Assembly (NCBI GenBank): GCA_965262455.1 | Contig: CBDHFH010000008.1 | Coordinates: 1,240,001-1,304,000, forward strand | Origin: UBA1858 sp965262455 | GTDB lineage: Bacteria > Pseudomonadota > Gammaproteobacteria > UBA4575 | Length of the DNA stretch: 64,000 bases | Reading direction: 5' to 3' | Shown here: piece after piece, positions 35,613-45,083 of the stretch | How the letters are laid out: every line of letters starts with the position of its first letter | Numbering within the stretch: the stretch's first letter is position 1 | Program-made: the position numbers and the translations under genes | Notes under the pieces: model-generated | Seen by the model: the letters and a program-made list of their open reading frames with translations, nothing else | Told to the model about the DNA's origin: nothing | The model's database searches: none

Positions 35613-36287
35613 CTAAGACGTTTTTTGAACAACTTGATTGCGCAAATATACAGGCAATGCATCCATGGCCTCGACCATAGCATCAGTATGGTATTTTCGC
35701 CCACCGAGTTGCGCGGTCACTGATGCTCTTGGTAGCGCTTGACCATTAATAGCGTGTGCAGCGAGATTGAATTTCATACTTAGCACATCGTGATACGTTG
35801 ACCACCCTGACCCCAAGCCACAGACAATATCACTCATGTTTTCGACTTCATGAGGTAACTGAACATTTTCATCACTAACAAGCACCATGTCACCTTGGTC
35901 ATCTTTCTCATAGACAGCCCAATAGATTTCTTCCATACGCGCATCGATTGCGGGCACAATGCGCTGTCCAATGTCGCTATCTGCCTGATACGCCAAATTG
36001 GCTAAGGTAGAAATACATGCCACTGGCAAGTCATGCGCCAAAGCAATTGCTTGAGTAACACTTGCGGCAATTCGTAAACCAGTAAACGCACCTGGTCCAC
36101 AACCAAATGCAAGTGCATCTAATTGACCGAGCTGAATACCCGCTTCAGATAGCAGTTGTTCACACATGGGTACAATCAGCTCATTATGTTCGCGCGGCGC
36201 TAATTGATAGCGTTCTTGTATTTCACCATCTATACTCAAGGCAGCTGAACATGCCTCTGTTGCCGTTTCAATTGCTAGTAGTTTCAC
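35613..36287 (-). CDS. tsaB: tRNA t6A biosynthesis protein TsaB
   Basis: Non-catalytic partner of TsaD in making threonylcarbamoyl-adenosine at position 37 of ANN-decoding tRNAs. The ASKHA-type start MKLLAIETATEACSAALS and the segments EHNELIVPMCEQLL and GPGAFTGLRIA are typical. Length 224 is normal. It overlaps the 3' end of the upstream helicase gene by 20 bases; a helicase-tsaB pair is common in gammaproteobacteria. Confidence 0.96.
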   Translation of the reverse strand: MKLLAIETATEACSAALSIDGEIQERYQLAPREHNELIVPMCEQLLSEAGIQLGQLDALAFGCGPGAFTGLRIAASVTQAIALAHDLPVACISTLANLAYQADSDIGQRIVPAIDARMEEIYWAVYEKDDQGDMVLVSDENVQLPHEVENMSDIVCGLGSGWSTYHDVLSMKFNLAAHAINGQALPRASVTAQLGGRKYHTDAMVEAMDALPVYLRNQVVQKTS

Positions 36288-38196
36288 TGTTATGAATCAC
36301 TTCTAAAAATTGTGTCACATGATCTAGATCGTAACTGATTGTCATCGGTGGCAAACTTTTTATAAAAGCTTGACCATAATTTTTTGTAGTCAGCCTTGGG
36401 TCCATAATCACAACAACACCACAATCCTGTTCACCTCGTATTAATCGACCAACGCCTTGCTTAAGGTTAAGTATTGCCTGGGGAATTTGGTAATACACAA
36501 ATGGATTCTCTCCCGCTTCTTCCAACGCCCTTGAACGCGCGCGCACCAGCGGGTCTGCTGGCGACATGAAGGGTAGCTTATCAATAATCACTAAACGTAA
36601 ATTTTCCCCTTTCACATCCACACCTTCCCAAAAACTTTGCGTCCCCAATAATACACACTGATCAGTTTGTTGAAATTGTTTTAACAACTCTCTTTTTGCC
36701 GCCGCGCCTTGTACTAATATATTAAATTGACTATCCGCTAAAAGCTCTGCGGCCAGATTTAATGCCTTATGACTGGTAAATAGCATGAACGCATTGCCTC
36801 GACTTGCTTTTAATAATGGAATGGCTGTTTCTATCACTTCCTTCGTGTAAACCGCTTCATTCGGTTGTGAATTTAATGCAGGCAGATACAGACGTGCTTG
36901 TCCCGCATAATCATAGGGGCTATCACACATCACACATTCAGCATCATTTAAGCCAAGCTGGTCAGTAAAATGTTTAAAGCTTTGCTTGGCAGTGAGTGTT
37001 GCCGAGGTATAAATCCATGCACACTGATATTCTTGGATAGCACGCTGGTATGGACCTGACACATTTAAAGGCACACTACCAATTACAAAGCGCCGACGTC
37101 CTAACTCAACCCATTGAATCGCGTTATGATCAACGCTTTTAAAATCATCTAATAATCCATTAATTTCACCTAAGCGCTTATAAATATGCACTAGAGCTGG
37201 AGACTCATTAGCTATATCGAGTAATTGATCTTCTAATGATAGCAATGCCTGCGCAAGTGCATCAAATGAATCACGCACTGCTTTGACATTGATAACATCA
37301 CGCCATAATTCACGCGTGTCTTTTATTTGTTTGGCAATGCTACTATAGAACTTTTCAATGGCATCCAGCACCGCATAATAATTTTTTGTGATTGATGTAT
37401 TATCCCTGCTAACCAATGTCGTTTCTTTGTTAATGTCAGCAACAATATCTTGCAATTGGCGACTACTTAAATGACTGCCGAAAAAATTTGGTAGCACTTC
37501 TGTAAGTTGGTGTGCTTCATCCAATACAAACACATCTGCTGTCGGCAATAACTCACCAAATCCTTCCCCTTTAAGCACTAAATCTGCGGCAAGCAGATGA
37601 TGATTAATCACAACCAAATCGGACTCTTGTGCACGTTTGCGTGCTTTTAATACGTGACATTTACTGTATTCGGGGCATTCATTACCTAGGCAATTATCCC
37701 GCGTTGAGGTCACATGCGACCAAATTTCGGATTGTTCAGAAATTTGGTTAACTTCGGCCACATCGCCTGTTTTAGTCACACTCGACCAGTCTTTTATTTC
37801 GTAATAGACCTGAGTGAGTTTGCGATGATCTGTTAGCTCTTGTTCGAAACGTTGAAAACGATATTTACATAGATAATTTGCACGCCCTTTGAGAATTGAT
37901 GCATTTACTCTAACTGAAGAGGCTTGCTGCAATAAAGGAAGATCAGTGTAAAAAAGCTGATCTTGAAGATGTCGCGTGCCGGTCGACACCACGACTTTTT
38001 TACCAGACAGTAAGGCAGGAATTAAATAGGCAAACGTCTTGCCTACGCCAGTGCCTGCTTCAACAACTAAAACACTTGCTTGATTAATTGTATTTTCAAC
38101 AGCACTTGCCATAGCCACTTGCTGAGGCCGATATTTAAACCCTTCAATGTTTTGTGCAAGCAGGCCTTGCGAAGAAAAGTAATCTTCAACTAGCAA
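36268..38196 (-). CDS. DinG-family Fe-S DNA helicase (YoaA-like)
   Basis: XPD-type superfamily 2 helicase, 5'-3' direction expected. Walker A is GTGVGKT at 48-54 and the DEAH box is at 226-229. Four cysteines suited to a 4Fe-4S cluster are at C110, C169, C174 and C180. The C-terminal motifs include LLGTQSFWEGVDVKGE and QGVGRLIRG. The 642 residues and position before tsaB match YoaA rather than the longer DinG. In E. coli YoaA associates with HolC in repair of stalled forks; holC is also in this window but not adjacent. Confidence 0.9.
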   Translation of the reverse strand: MLVEDYFSSQGLLAQNIEGFKYRPQQVAMASAVENTINQASVLVVEAGTGVGKTFAYLIPALLSGKKVVVSTGTRHLQDQLFYTDLPLLQQASSVRVNASILKGRANYLCKYRFQRFEQELTDHRKLTQVYYEIKDWSSVTKTGDVAEVNQISEQSEIWSHVTSTRDNCLGNECPEYSKCHVLKARKRAQESDLVVINHHLLAADLVLKGEGFGELLPTADVFVLDEAHQLTEVLPNFFGSHLSSRQLQDIVADINKETTLVSRDNTSITKNYYAVLDAIEKFYSSIAKQIKDTRELWRDVINVKAVRDSFDALAQALLSLEDQLLDIANESPALVHIYKRLGEINGLLDDFKSVDHNAIQWVELGRRRFVIGSVPLNVSGPYQRAIQEYQCAWIYTSATLTAKQSFKHFTDQLGLNDAECVMCDSPYDYAGQARLYLPALNSQPNEAVYTKEVIETAIPLLKASRGNAFMLFTSHKALNLAAELLADSQFNILVQGAAAKRELLKQFQQTDQCVLLGTQSFWEGVDVKGENLRLVIIDKLPFMSPADPLVRARSRALEEAGENPFVYYQIPQAILNLKQGVGRLIRGEQDCGVVVIMDPRLTTKNYGQAFIKSLPPMTISYDLDHVTQFLEVIHNSETTSN

Positions 38197-38217
38197 TGAC
38201 TTAATTGTATATGTTAG

Positions 38218-38688
38218 TTACTGTAAAAGCACAACGGCCATTGCCGCAATGCCTTCTTGGCGCCCGACAAAGCCCATATACTCTGTCGTTGTTGCTTTTA
38301 CGTTTACGTTTATAGCATCAATAGCGAGATCTTGCGCAATGATTGTTTTCATTTCATCTATATAAGGGCTTACTTTAGGCGTCTGCAAAATGATAGTTGC
38401 ATCCACATTCACAACTGCAAGATTTCGTTCTGTTAGCATGTTAGCGATATCGACAACAAATTCTCGTGAATTTCTATTTTTATTTGCAATATCTTGATCA
38501 GAGTAATGACGACCAATATCTCCCAAGCCTGCAGCACCCAATAAGGCATCACACAAAGCATGCAACAAGACATCACCATCTGAATGCGCATCTATTCCAT
38601 GTTCATGCGCAAGACGTACTCCTCCCAATATAATATGGTCACCCTCAGTAAATCGATGCGCATCAAACCCCTGTCCAATTCTCATCAT
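38218..38688 (-). CDS. ispF: 2-C-methyl-D-erythritol 2,4-cyclodiphosphate synthase
   Basis: Fifth MEP-pathway step toward isoprenoids, zinc-dependent trimer. Motifs GQGFDAH, LGGVRLAHEHGIDAHSDGD and TTEYMGFVGRQEGIAA are intact. Three consecutive possible starts exist (GTG 38691, ATG 38688, ATG 38685), the first touching the ispD stop codon; E. coli IspF begins MRIGHGFDVH, which would favour 38685. About 156 residues. Separate from ispD rather than fused. Confidence 0.97.
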   Translation of the reverse strand: MMRIGQGFDAHRFTEGDHIILGGVRLAHEHGIDAHSDGDVLLHALCDALLGAAGLGDIGRHYSDQDIANKNRNSREFVVDIANMLTERNLAVVNVDATIILQTPKVSPYIDEMKTIIAQDLAIDAINVNVKATTTEYMGFVGRQEGIAAMAVVLLQ

Positions 38689-38691
38689 CAC

Positions 38692-39399
38692 TCACATATG
38701 GTTAAGTAAAGTTAAGTATGCTTCTGCGGTAGCAATATCTTCTGCATGCGTTACTTTTATGTTTCGCAAATTGCCTTGCACAATACAGGGTTGATAGCCT
38801 GCTTTTTCCATTGCACTCGCTTCATCAGTAATTATTGCATTACTTTGCAACGCCTGCGTGATTGCCTGGTAGAGTAGTTTAAATTTGAACATTTGCGGAG
38901 TGAACGCACACCATAAATGCTCCCGATCAAGTGTCCCCAATATTGTATGTTGCTGAACATGCTTGACGGTATCAGTGACCGGCGCCCCTAGGATACCACC
39001 CACTTCATGCGTAGCACATGCTGCTATTAAATTTGCTAAATCTTCTTCAGATAAACATGGGCGCGCTGCATCATGTACAAGCACATAGGCATCTGGGCGT
39101 ATATCATTTTGAATCGCATCAAGCGCATTTAATACAGAGTGCGCACGCGTTTCACCACCAGTAACCGTATGGATTTTTTCATGAAAATTATCGAATGATA
39201 AGCGCGCAAAATGGTCGTCATCTGCATGAAGCGCAAATATGACTTTTTTAATATAGTTATTTTTCAGCAAAGGCTGCGCTGCATATTCAAGAATAGTCTT
39301 GCCTTGAATTTCTAGGTATTGCTTTGGGGTAGATAACTTCATGCGTTGACCTATCCCAGCTGCAGGGATTACAGCCCAACACTCAGACGATTTATTCAT
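38692..39399 (-). CDS. ispD: 2-C-methyl-D-erythritol 4-phosphate cytidylyltransferase
   Basis: Third MEP-pathway step, transferring CMP to methylerythritol phosphate. The nucleotide loop IPAAGIGQRMKLSTPKQYL and the signature VLVHDAARPCLS are present. 235 residues, normal. It is directly followed by ispF with no gap and preceded by a 153-base gap after ftsB that contains an 18-base palindrome; that gap may hold the ispDF promoter. Confidence 0.97.
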   Translation of the reverse strand: MNKSSECWAVIPAAGIGQRMKLSTPKQYLEIQGKTILEYAAQPLLKNNYIKKVIFALHADDDHFARLSFDNFHEKIHTVTGGETRAHSVLNALDAIQNDIRPDAYVLVHDAARPCLSEEDLANLIAACATHEVGGILGAPVTDTVKHVQQHTILGTLDREHLWCAFTPQMFKFKLLYQAITQALQSNAIITDEASAMEKAGYQPCIVQGNLRNIKVTHAEDIATAEAYLTLLNHM

Positions 39400-39516
39400 T
39401 CACTAGCAGGCTCTGATAAATTAACAAAGAAATTCACACACGGTATGCAACACGAAAAATAATTACAAAAACTCAGTGTAGGAATAAACACACGAGCATA
39501 TTAAGTAAATACTAAC

Positions 39517-39534
39517 AATCAATTAGAATTGATT
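39517..39534. repeat. 18-base palindrome between ftsB and ispD
   Basis: AATCAATT (39517-39524) and AATTGATT (39527-39534) are perfect inverted copies around AG, 18 bases downstream of the ftsB stop and about 118 bases upstream of the ispD start. The two-base centre disfavours a simple hairpin, so a regulator site for ispDF or chance in AT-rich DNA are the alternatives. Confidence 0.3.
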
Positions 39535-39552
39535 AGTGCTGCTCTTGCTATT

Positions 39553-39846
39553 TTATTGCTTGGTATGGGAAGTATCTTTTTCAATTACCTGAAAAAATGT
39601 TTCCCCTTCGCGAATCATACCCAGCTCCATTCGCGCCCGCTCTTCAATGGCATCGAATCCTGATTTAAGATCTTCAACTTCTGCAGCAAGTACTTCATTA
39701 CGTTCATACAGCTGTTGATTAATTGCCGTTTGATTGTCAATACGGCCACTCAGATGAATTAATTTACGCACCCCATCACGGTCAACCCATAACTGGTATT
39801 GCAAAAAAACAAACGCCGTAATTAAAAATGCAACAAATAGTTTCAT
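39553..39846 (-). CDS. ftsB: Cell division protein FtsB
   Basis: Small bitopic divisome protein forming a complex with FtsL and FtsQ. One membrane helix (about 2-20, MKLFVAFLITAFVFLQYQ) is followed by a coiled coil with repeated Leu/Ile and NQQLYERNEVLAAEVEDLK, then the conserved ARMELGMIREGETFFQV. 97 residues. It lies 20 bases after eno, the usual eno-ftsB-ispD order. Confidence 0.94.
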   Translation of the reverse strand: MKLFVAFLITAFVFLQYQLWVDRDGVRKLIHLSGRIDNQTAINQQLYERNEVLAAEVEDLKSGFDAIEERARMELGMIREGETFFQVIEKDTSHTKQ

Positions 39847-39866
39847 TGACTGCCGATTAAATTAAC

Positions 39867-41147
39867 TCATGATTGACGGAAAACTTTTCTGCCAGGATAC
39901 ACTGCTTGTGCACCAAGCTCCTCTTCAATGCGCAATAATTGATTGTACTTAGCAACCCGATCAGAGCGTGATAGCGACCCGGTCTTAATCTGACCAGCAC
40001 CCGTAGCCACTGCAAGATCCGCGATTGTCACATCTTCAGTCTCTCCAGAGCGATGCGAAATAACGGCCGTGTAGTCTGCATCATGTGCCATTTTAATTGC
40101 TGCGAGCGTTTCAGTCAGAGAACCAATCTGGTTGAGTTTGATGAGTATCGAATTGGCGACACCTTTGTCTATTCCTTTAGCAAATATCTCGGTATTCGTG
40201 ACAAATAGATCATCACCCACCAATTGCACTTTACTCCCAAGCTCTGCCGTTAGCTGGCTCCACCCTTCCCAGTCGTCTTCGGCAAGGCCATCTTCAATGG
40301 TAATGATAGGATATTTACTTACTAATGAAGACAAGTAACTAACAAATTCATTACTTGTATACACTTTGCCTTCGGATTCGAGATGGTATTTATTATCTTT
40401 ATAAAATTCTGAGCTAGCGCAATCTAGGCCGATGCTGACTTGATCACCGCATTTATAACCGGCCGACTCGATCGCTTGCAAAATAATTTCAATGGCTTGT
40501 TCATTTGCGTCGAGTGTCGGTGCAAACCCACCTTCATCACCCACTGCCGTGTTTAGGCCTTTGCTTTTTAGTATTGACTTTAGATTATGAAAAATTTCAC
40601 AACCACATTGAATGGCTTCGCTAAATGTCGCCACGCCATGAGGAACAACCATGAATTCTTGGATATCAGCACCTTTATGTGCATGTGCACCACCATTGAT
40701 AATATTCATCATGGGCACGGGCAGCACCATTTGTGCGTCTATATTCAAGTAACGATATAACGGCTGCTGCTGCTCTGCCGCTGCCGCTTTTGCTACCGCC
40801 AATGACACGGCCAGCACGGCATTCGCCCCGAGGTTGGCTTTATTTGGCGTACCATCCAACTCCAGCATGATGTGATCTACTTGGGCTTGATCTAGAGCAT
40901 CTGTACCAACCAGCTTAGCCTGAATTTGGCCATTCACATTATCGACCGCCTTCTGTACTCCTTTACCTAAGTAGCGCTGCTTGTCTCCATCTCGCATTTC
41001 TAATGCTTCAAGTGCGCCTGTTGATGCACCTGACGGCACTGCGGCACGCCCAAACGCACCAGACTTCAATTTAACATCCGCTTCCACTGTGGGATTACCA
41101 CGTGAGTCAATGATCTCTCTTGCTTTAATTAATTGTATTTCTGACAT
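39867..41147 (-). CDS. eno: Enolase
   Basis: Glycolytic conversion of 2-phosphoglycerate to phosphoenolpyruvate; in gammaproteobacteria often also an RNA-degradosome component. The start is ATG 41147 (MSEIQLIKAREI); an ATG three codons earlier is less likely from the family alignment. Motifs VPSGASTGALEA, NGGAHA, IEDGLAEDDW, LIKLNQIGS and SHRSGETED are intact. 426 residues, slightly under the E. coli length. It follows kdsA by 57 bases. Confidence 0.98.
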   Translation of the reverse strand: MSEIQLIKAREIIDSRGNPTVEADVKLKSGAFGRAAVPSGASTGALEALEMRDGDKQRYLGKGVQKAVDNVNGQIQAKLVGTDALDQAQVDHIMLELDGTPNKANLGANAVLAVSLAVAKAAAAEQQQPLYRYLNIDAQMVLPVPMMNIINGGAHAHKGADIQEFMVVPHGVATFSEAIQCGCEIFHNLKSILKSKGLNTAVGDEGGFAPTLDANEQAIEIILQAIESAGYKCGDQVSIGLDCASSEFYKDNKYHLESEGKVYTSNEFVSYLSSLVSKYPIITIEDGLAEDDWEGWSQLTAELGSKVQLVGDDLFVTNTEIFAKGIDKGVANSILIKLNQIGSLTETLAAIKMAHDADYTAVISHRSGETEDVTIADLAVATGAGQIKTGSLSRSDRVAKYNQLLRIEEELGAQAVYPGRKVFRQS

Positions 41148-41204
41148 GTGTCTCAATCCTTGCTGTCGATCCTTATATTTGTAAAAGCCTGTTCTATTCC
41201 CTCA

Positions 41205-42047
41205 TCAAAGAGATAAGGACGTGTGCTCCATCAATGGCGATGACTTTACGACTTTATCTAAAGCGCAAAGTGTTGATAAAAGTTCGGGCACAAATTTAAG
41301 CGGCAAAGAGTTTGGCCCATCACTCTTGGCTTGTTCAGGGTCGGGGTGGGTTTCTATAAATAAACCAGCAATTCCGACACTAACGGCTGCCCGAGCGAGC
41401 ACCGGCACAAATTCTCTCTGTCCCCCTGAGTGGCTACCCCCACCGCCGGGCAATTGTACCGAATGTGTTGCATCAAAAACTACTGGACATCCCGTCTCGC
41501 GCATGATCGCAATTGAGCGCATATCCGACACTAGATTGCCATAACCGAACGATACCCCCCGCTCACAGACCATTATTTGATCATTACCAGTCGCTTGAGC
41601 TTTTGCCACCACATGTTTCATATCCCAGGGTGATAAAAATTGTCCTTTTTTGATGTTGACAGGCCGGCCGGCGGCGGCAACTCTTTGAATATAATTAGTT
41701 TGTCGGCATAAAAAAGCGGGTGTTTGTAACACATCTGCGACCTCGGCGACTTCTGCAAGTGGGCTATCTTCATGAACATCAGTAAGAATTGGCAGGCCAA
41801 ACTCATCTTTCACTGATTGCAAAATAGCCAATCCTTTATCCACACCTACGCCTCTAAAACTGCTCTGTGAAGTGCGATTGGCTTTATCAAAAGACGATTT
41901 ATAAATGAAAGGAATATTAAATTTTTCTGCGGATTCTTTTAATTGCCCCGCAGTCTCCTGTGCTAATGCCAGATTCTCCACCACACAAGGGCCTGCTATG
42001 AGGAAGAAGGGATGTTCCAGCCCCACTTCAAATCCACAAATGTTCAT
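41205..42047 (-). CDS. kdsA: 3-deoxy-D-manno-octulosonate 8-phosphate synthase
   Basis: Condenses arabinose 5-phosphate and phosphoenolpyruvate to KDO8P for the LPS inner core. LIAGPCVVEN, FKSSFDKANR-like YKSSFDKANRTS, LTDVHE and FDATHSVQLPG are visible. The 280 residues are normal. The ATG overlaps the pyrG stop by 4 bases, the conserved pyrG-kdsA-eno order. Confidence 0.98.
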   Translation of the reverse strand: MNICGFEVGLEHPFFLIAGPCVVENLALAQETAGQLKESAEKFNIPFIYKSSFDKANRTSQSSFRGVGVDKGLAILQSVKDEFGLPILTDVHEDSPLAEVAEVADVLQTPAFLCRQTNYIQRVAAAGRPVNIKKGQFLSPWDMKHVVAKAQATGNDQIMVCERGVSFGYGNLVSDMRSIAIMRETGCPVVFDATHSVQLPGGGGSHSGGQREFVPVLARAAVSVGIAGLFIETHPDPEQAKSDGPNSLPLKFVPELLSTLCALDKVVKSSPLMEHTSLSL

Positions 42048-43736
42048 GCAGACTCTGTTATCGCTGGCTGCTCATTAATAGATTTAGAAACTGAATGCTG
42101 CTCACTGCCTTGATGACGCCCACGACGTGCCGCTTGAATAAATCCAGTGAATAAAGGATGTCCATCGCGAGGTGTAGAGGTAAATTCAGGATGAAACTGA
42201 CAACCAATAAACCAAGGGTGGTCATTAATTTCAATCACTTCAACTAATTTATCGTCAATGGATTTCCCCGTGAATGACAATCCGGCATTACTCAGTGTTG
42301 CCATAAACGTGTTATTGAACTCATAACGGTGACGATGTCTCTCCAAAATAACATCTTTACCGTACATATCTCGCACCAGTGAATTTTCAGATAATCGACA
42401 CTGCTGCCCACCTAAACGCATGGTGCCGCCTAAATCAGAGTTTTCATCTCGTTCTTCCACACTGCCATCACGTTGCTTCCATTCAGTAATTAATGCGATT
42501 ACTGGATTAGGGGTATCCTCATAAAACTCGGTGCTATGTGCATGATCGAGACCTGCCACGTTGCGTGCAAAATCAATCACTGCCACTTGCATGCCCAAAC
42601 ATATGCCAAGGTATGGGATGTTATTTTCACGCGCATACTGCGAGGCCAGTATTTTACCTTCAATACCACGTTGCCCGAATCCCCCTGGCACTAAAATGGC
42701 ATCGGCATCTTCCAATAACCCCACGCCATTCGCTTCAATACTCTCAGAATCCAAATACTTAATATTGACTTGTGTGTGGGTTTGCGCGCCCCGCATGAAT
42801 TAATGCTTCATTGAGTGACTTGTAAGACTCAGTGAGATCAACATATTTACCCACCATGTATATATTCACTTCGACCTCTGGAAACTCAATAGCATGCACC
42901 ACTTCTTTCCAGTCAGTTAAATCTGCGGGAGGTAAATCCAACTCAAACTTCTCACATACGATGTCGTCTAAGCCTTGTGAATGCAACCATAATGGAATTT
43001 TGTAAATACTGGATACATCGACAGAAGAAATCACCGCTTTCTCTTCCACATTAGTAAACAACGCTATCTTTTTGCGTTCTGTATCAGGAATAGAACGCTC
43101 ACCGCGACATAATAAAATATCCGGCTGGATACCGATTGAGCGTAATTCTTTGGACTGAGTGCTGGGTCGGTTTGGTTTTCAGCTCACCGGACGCCTTTAT
43201 GTAGGGCACTAAGGTAAGATGGATATAAATGACATTACTGCGCCCCAAGCTCAACACCTATCTGTCGGATCGCTTCCATGAAAGGTAAAGATTCAATGTC
43301 ACCCACTGTTCCACCGATTTCAACCAGTGCGACATCCGCACCCTCGGAGCCTCTCTTAAACAGAGGCTTTTATTTCATCCGTAATATGAGGAATCACTTG
43401 AACAGTGCCGCCTAAATAGTCGCCGCGGCGTTCCTTGCGAATCACACTTTCATAGATTTGACCGGTTGTGTAGTTGTTACTGCGCTTTGAGCGAAATCTG
43501 ACAAAGCGTTCATAGTGACCTAGATCCAAATCTGTTTCCGCGCCATCTTCGGTGACATATACCTCACCATGCTGAAATGGGCTCATGGTGCCTGGATCAA
43601 CATTGATATAGGGATCCAGTTTTATCATGGTAACAGATAGACCGCGCGCCTCTAATATCGCGCCTAATGAAGCACTGGCGATACCCTTTCCTAAAGAAGA
43701 GACCACCCCGCCTGTGATAAAGATGTACCGAGTCAT
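42044..43736 (-). pseudogene. pyrG: CTP synthase, reading frame broken by four +1 frameshifts
   Basis: The amidotransferase that makes CTP from UTP; normally essential. From MTRYIFITGGVVSSLGKG at 43736 the frame stops at 43356, and the sequence then continues in three further frames to 42044. Removing one base at each of four places (43359-43370; GGGG at 43243-43246 on the minus strand; 43152-43153; GGGG at 42789-42792) gives a continuous 562-residue protein. Synthetase-domain and glutaminase motifs (GICLGMQ, the HPEFTSTPRDGHPLF end) are conserved throughout. 1693 minus 4 is divisible by three. Neighbours tilS and kdsA are intact. Sequence error is the likeliest cause. Confidence 0.93.
43348..43368. 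repeat. Perfect hairpin sequence at the first pyrG frameshift
   Basis: AGCCTCT (43348-43354) and AGAGGCT (43362-43368) are perfect inverted copies around a seven-base loop and cover the place where the first pyrG frameshift must lie. It may be a cause or result of the disruption, or part of the normal coding sequence. Confidence 0.5.
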
Positions 43737-43796
43737 CACGAAAATTCCAAATGCAAGATGGGATATCAGAGTACCAAAGGCTGAGCATTGCCTCAA

Positions 43797-45068
43797 TCAA
43801 TATCCTTCTTGAATCCAATATCCCCACACAAAAATCAACTGATCTTCATGGTACAGCAAAGGAATACGCTCACGCAGCCACGGCTCTACCCCGGCTTCCT
43901 GAAATAATGATTTTAAATCCTTCTGACAGCCGCGCCCGCCGGGGCGCATCACTTCGCCTCCTTGACGAAAGCGAACCTGCAAGTGATCAATCTTAGTCAG
44001 TTTAACCCCATAGGCTAACAACGCTTGGCGAGTGAGTATGATATTCAAACTGGGTATTTCCAGAGATTGAGTAAGATCCCAATCGAAATGCTTGGTCGCA
44101 TCATGCATGCTGACATTTGCCAGTAAGTACAATCGGTCACGAAATTTACGTATCTCATTTGTTTGCCAACGCACACAGGCTTGTGCATCTTCGCGACTAT
44201 GCATCACTTCATAAACAATGCGCGCGAGTATGTCTGAATTTGGCACATGACAATCTTGTCTACGAATCCAACGCCTTAAAAGATTTTTTTTACGCAAATA
44301 ATCTAATGCTTCCATTTGATTTATTTGCAAGCGCCCTTGCGAATCTACTACTCGTTCAAGATCACTATCTGCAATTTGATCCAATAAACAAGCAGCTTCA
44401 CTTTGCCATTGTGCTACTCGACTAGTGATATCAGTCAAATTATGCCATCGCGCATGCAACAACGGCATGATCTTATGCCGCAAGTAGTTTCTATCGTGTA
44501 CCAGCGATTGATTTGAAGGGTCCTCTAACCAATTTAACTTTTGTTGGTGTGCATATTTTTCTATTTGTGCGCGCGACACTGTCAACAAAGGTCTGAGTAA
44601 CAAAGCATTGCCCAATGGACGTTCACGCGCACATGCCGCAAGACCATGCACCCCCGCGCCACGAAATAATTGCAACATCACTGTTTCCATTTGATCGTCA
44701 CTGTGGTGCGCAGTTAACAAGACATCGTCATGCGAAAGATAGTCTTCAAATGCCTGATAACGCGCTTCACGGGCTGCCCCTTCCACGCCTAGCTGACTAT
44801 ATTGCTGCACATCAACACAGATATTGTTTACCGCAATATTCCATTGGTCACATTGCGCCGCACAATGTTGTGACCACAATAACGCATCATTATGTATTTG
44901 ATGATTGACATGGATAGCTTTTAAGGTGTGGTCAGTTTCATTGCAGATATTTTTCGCCGCATGCAGCAAAACCGTCGAATCAATGCCACCGCTATATGCA
45001 ACATAGATTGTTTTACTTAATAATAATTGTGACAGACAGTCACGCAGTTGATTGGGTATGACTGACAT
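43797..45068 (-). CDS. tilS: tRNA(Ile)-lysidine synthetase
   Basis: Converts C34 of the AUA-decoding tRNA-Ile to lysidine. The N-type ATP pyrophosphatase loop SGGIDS is at 26-31 in VAYSGGIDSTVLLHA, and LTAHHSDDQMETVMLQLFRG-like residues follow. 423 residues with the usual C-terminal domains, ending in HEDQLIFVWGYWIQEGY. It lies between accA (15 bases) and pyrG (60 bases), a common arrangement. Confidence 0.97.
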   Translation of the reverse strand: MSVIPNQLRDCLSQLLLSKTIYVAYSGGIDSTVLLHAAKNICNETDHTLKAIHVNHQIHNDALLWSQHCAAQCDQWNIAVNNICVDVQQYSQLGVEGAAREARYQAFEDYLSHDDVLLTAHHSDDQMETVMLQLFRGAGVHGLAACARERPLGNALLLRPLLTVSRAQIEKYAHQQKLNWLEDPSNQSLVHDRNYLRHKIMPLLHARWHNLTDITSRVAQWQSEAACLLDQIADSDLERVVDSQGRLQINQMEALDYLRKKNLLRRWIRRQDCHVPNSDILARIVYEVMHSREDAQACVRWQTNEIRKFRDRLYLLANVSMHDATKHFDWDLTQSLEIPSLNIILTRQALLAYGVKLTKIDHLQVRFRQGGEVMRPGGRGCQKDLKSLFQEAGVEPWLRERIPLLYHEDQLIFVWGYWIQEGY

Positions 45069-45083
45069 AAACAGTCAATCAAA

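Noticed and set aside
42759..43061. A separate 100-residue ORF, and the 250-residue ORF at 42044-42796, as independent genes
   Set aside because: Both are consecutive parts of CTP synthase and join the upstream frame after removal of single extra bases; neither has its own credible start.
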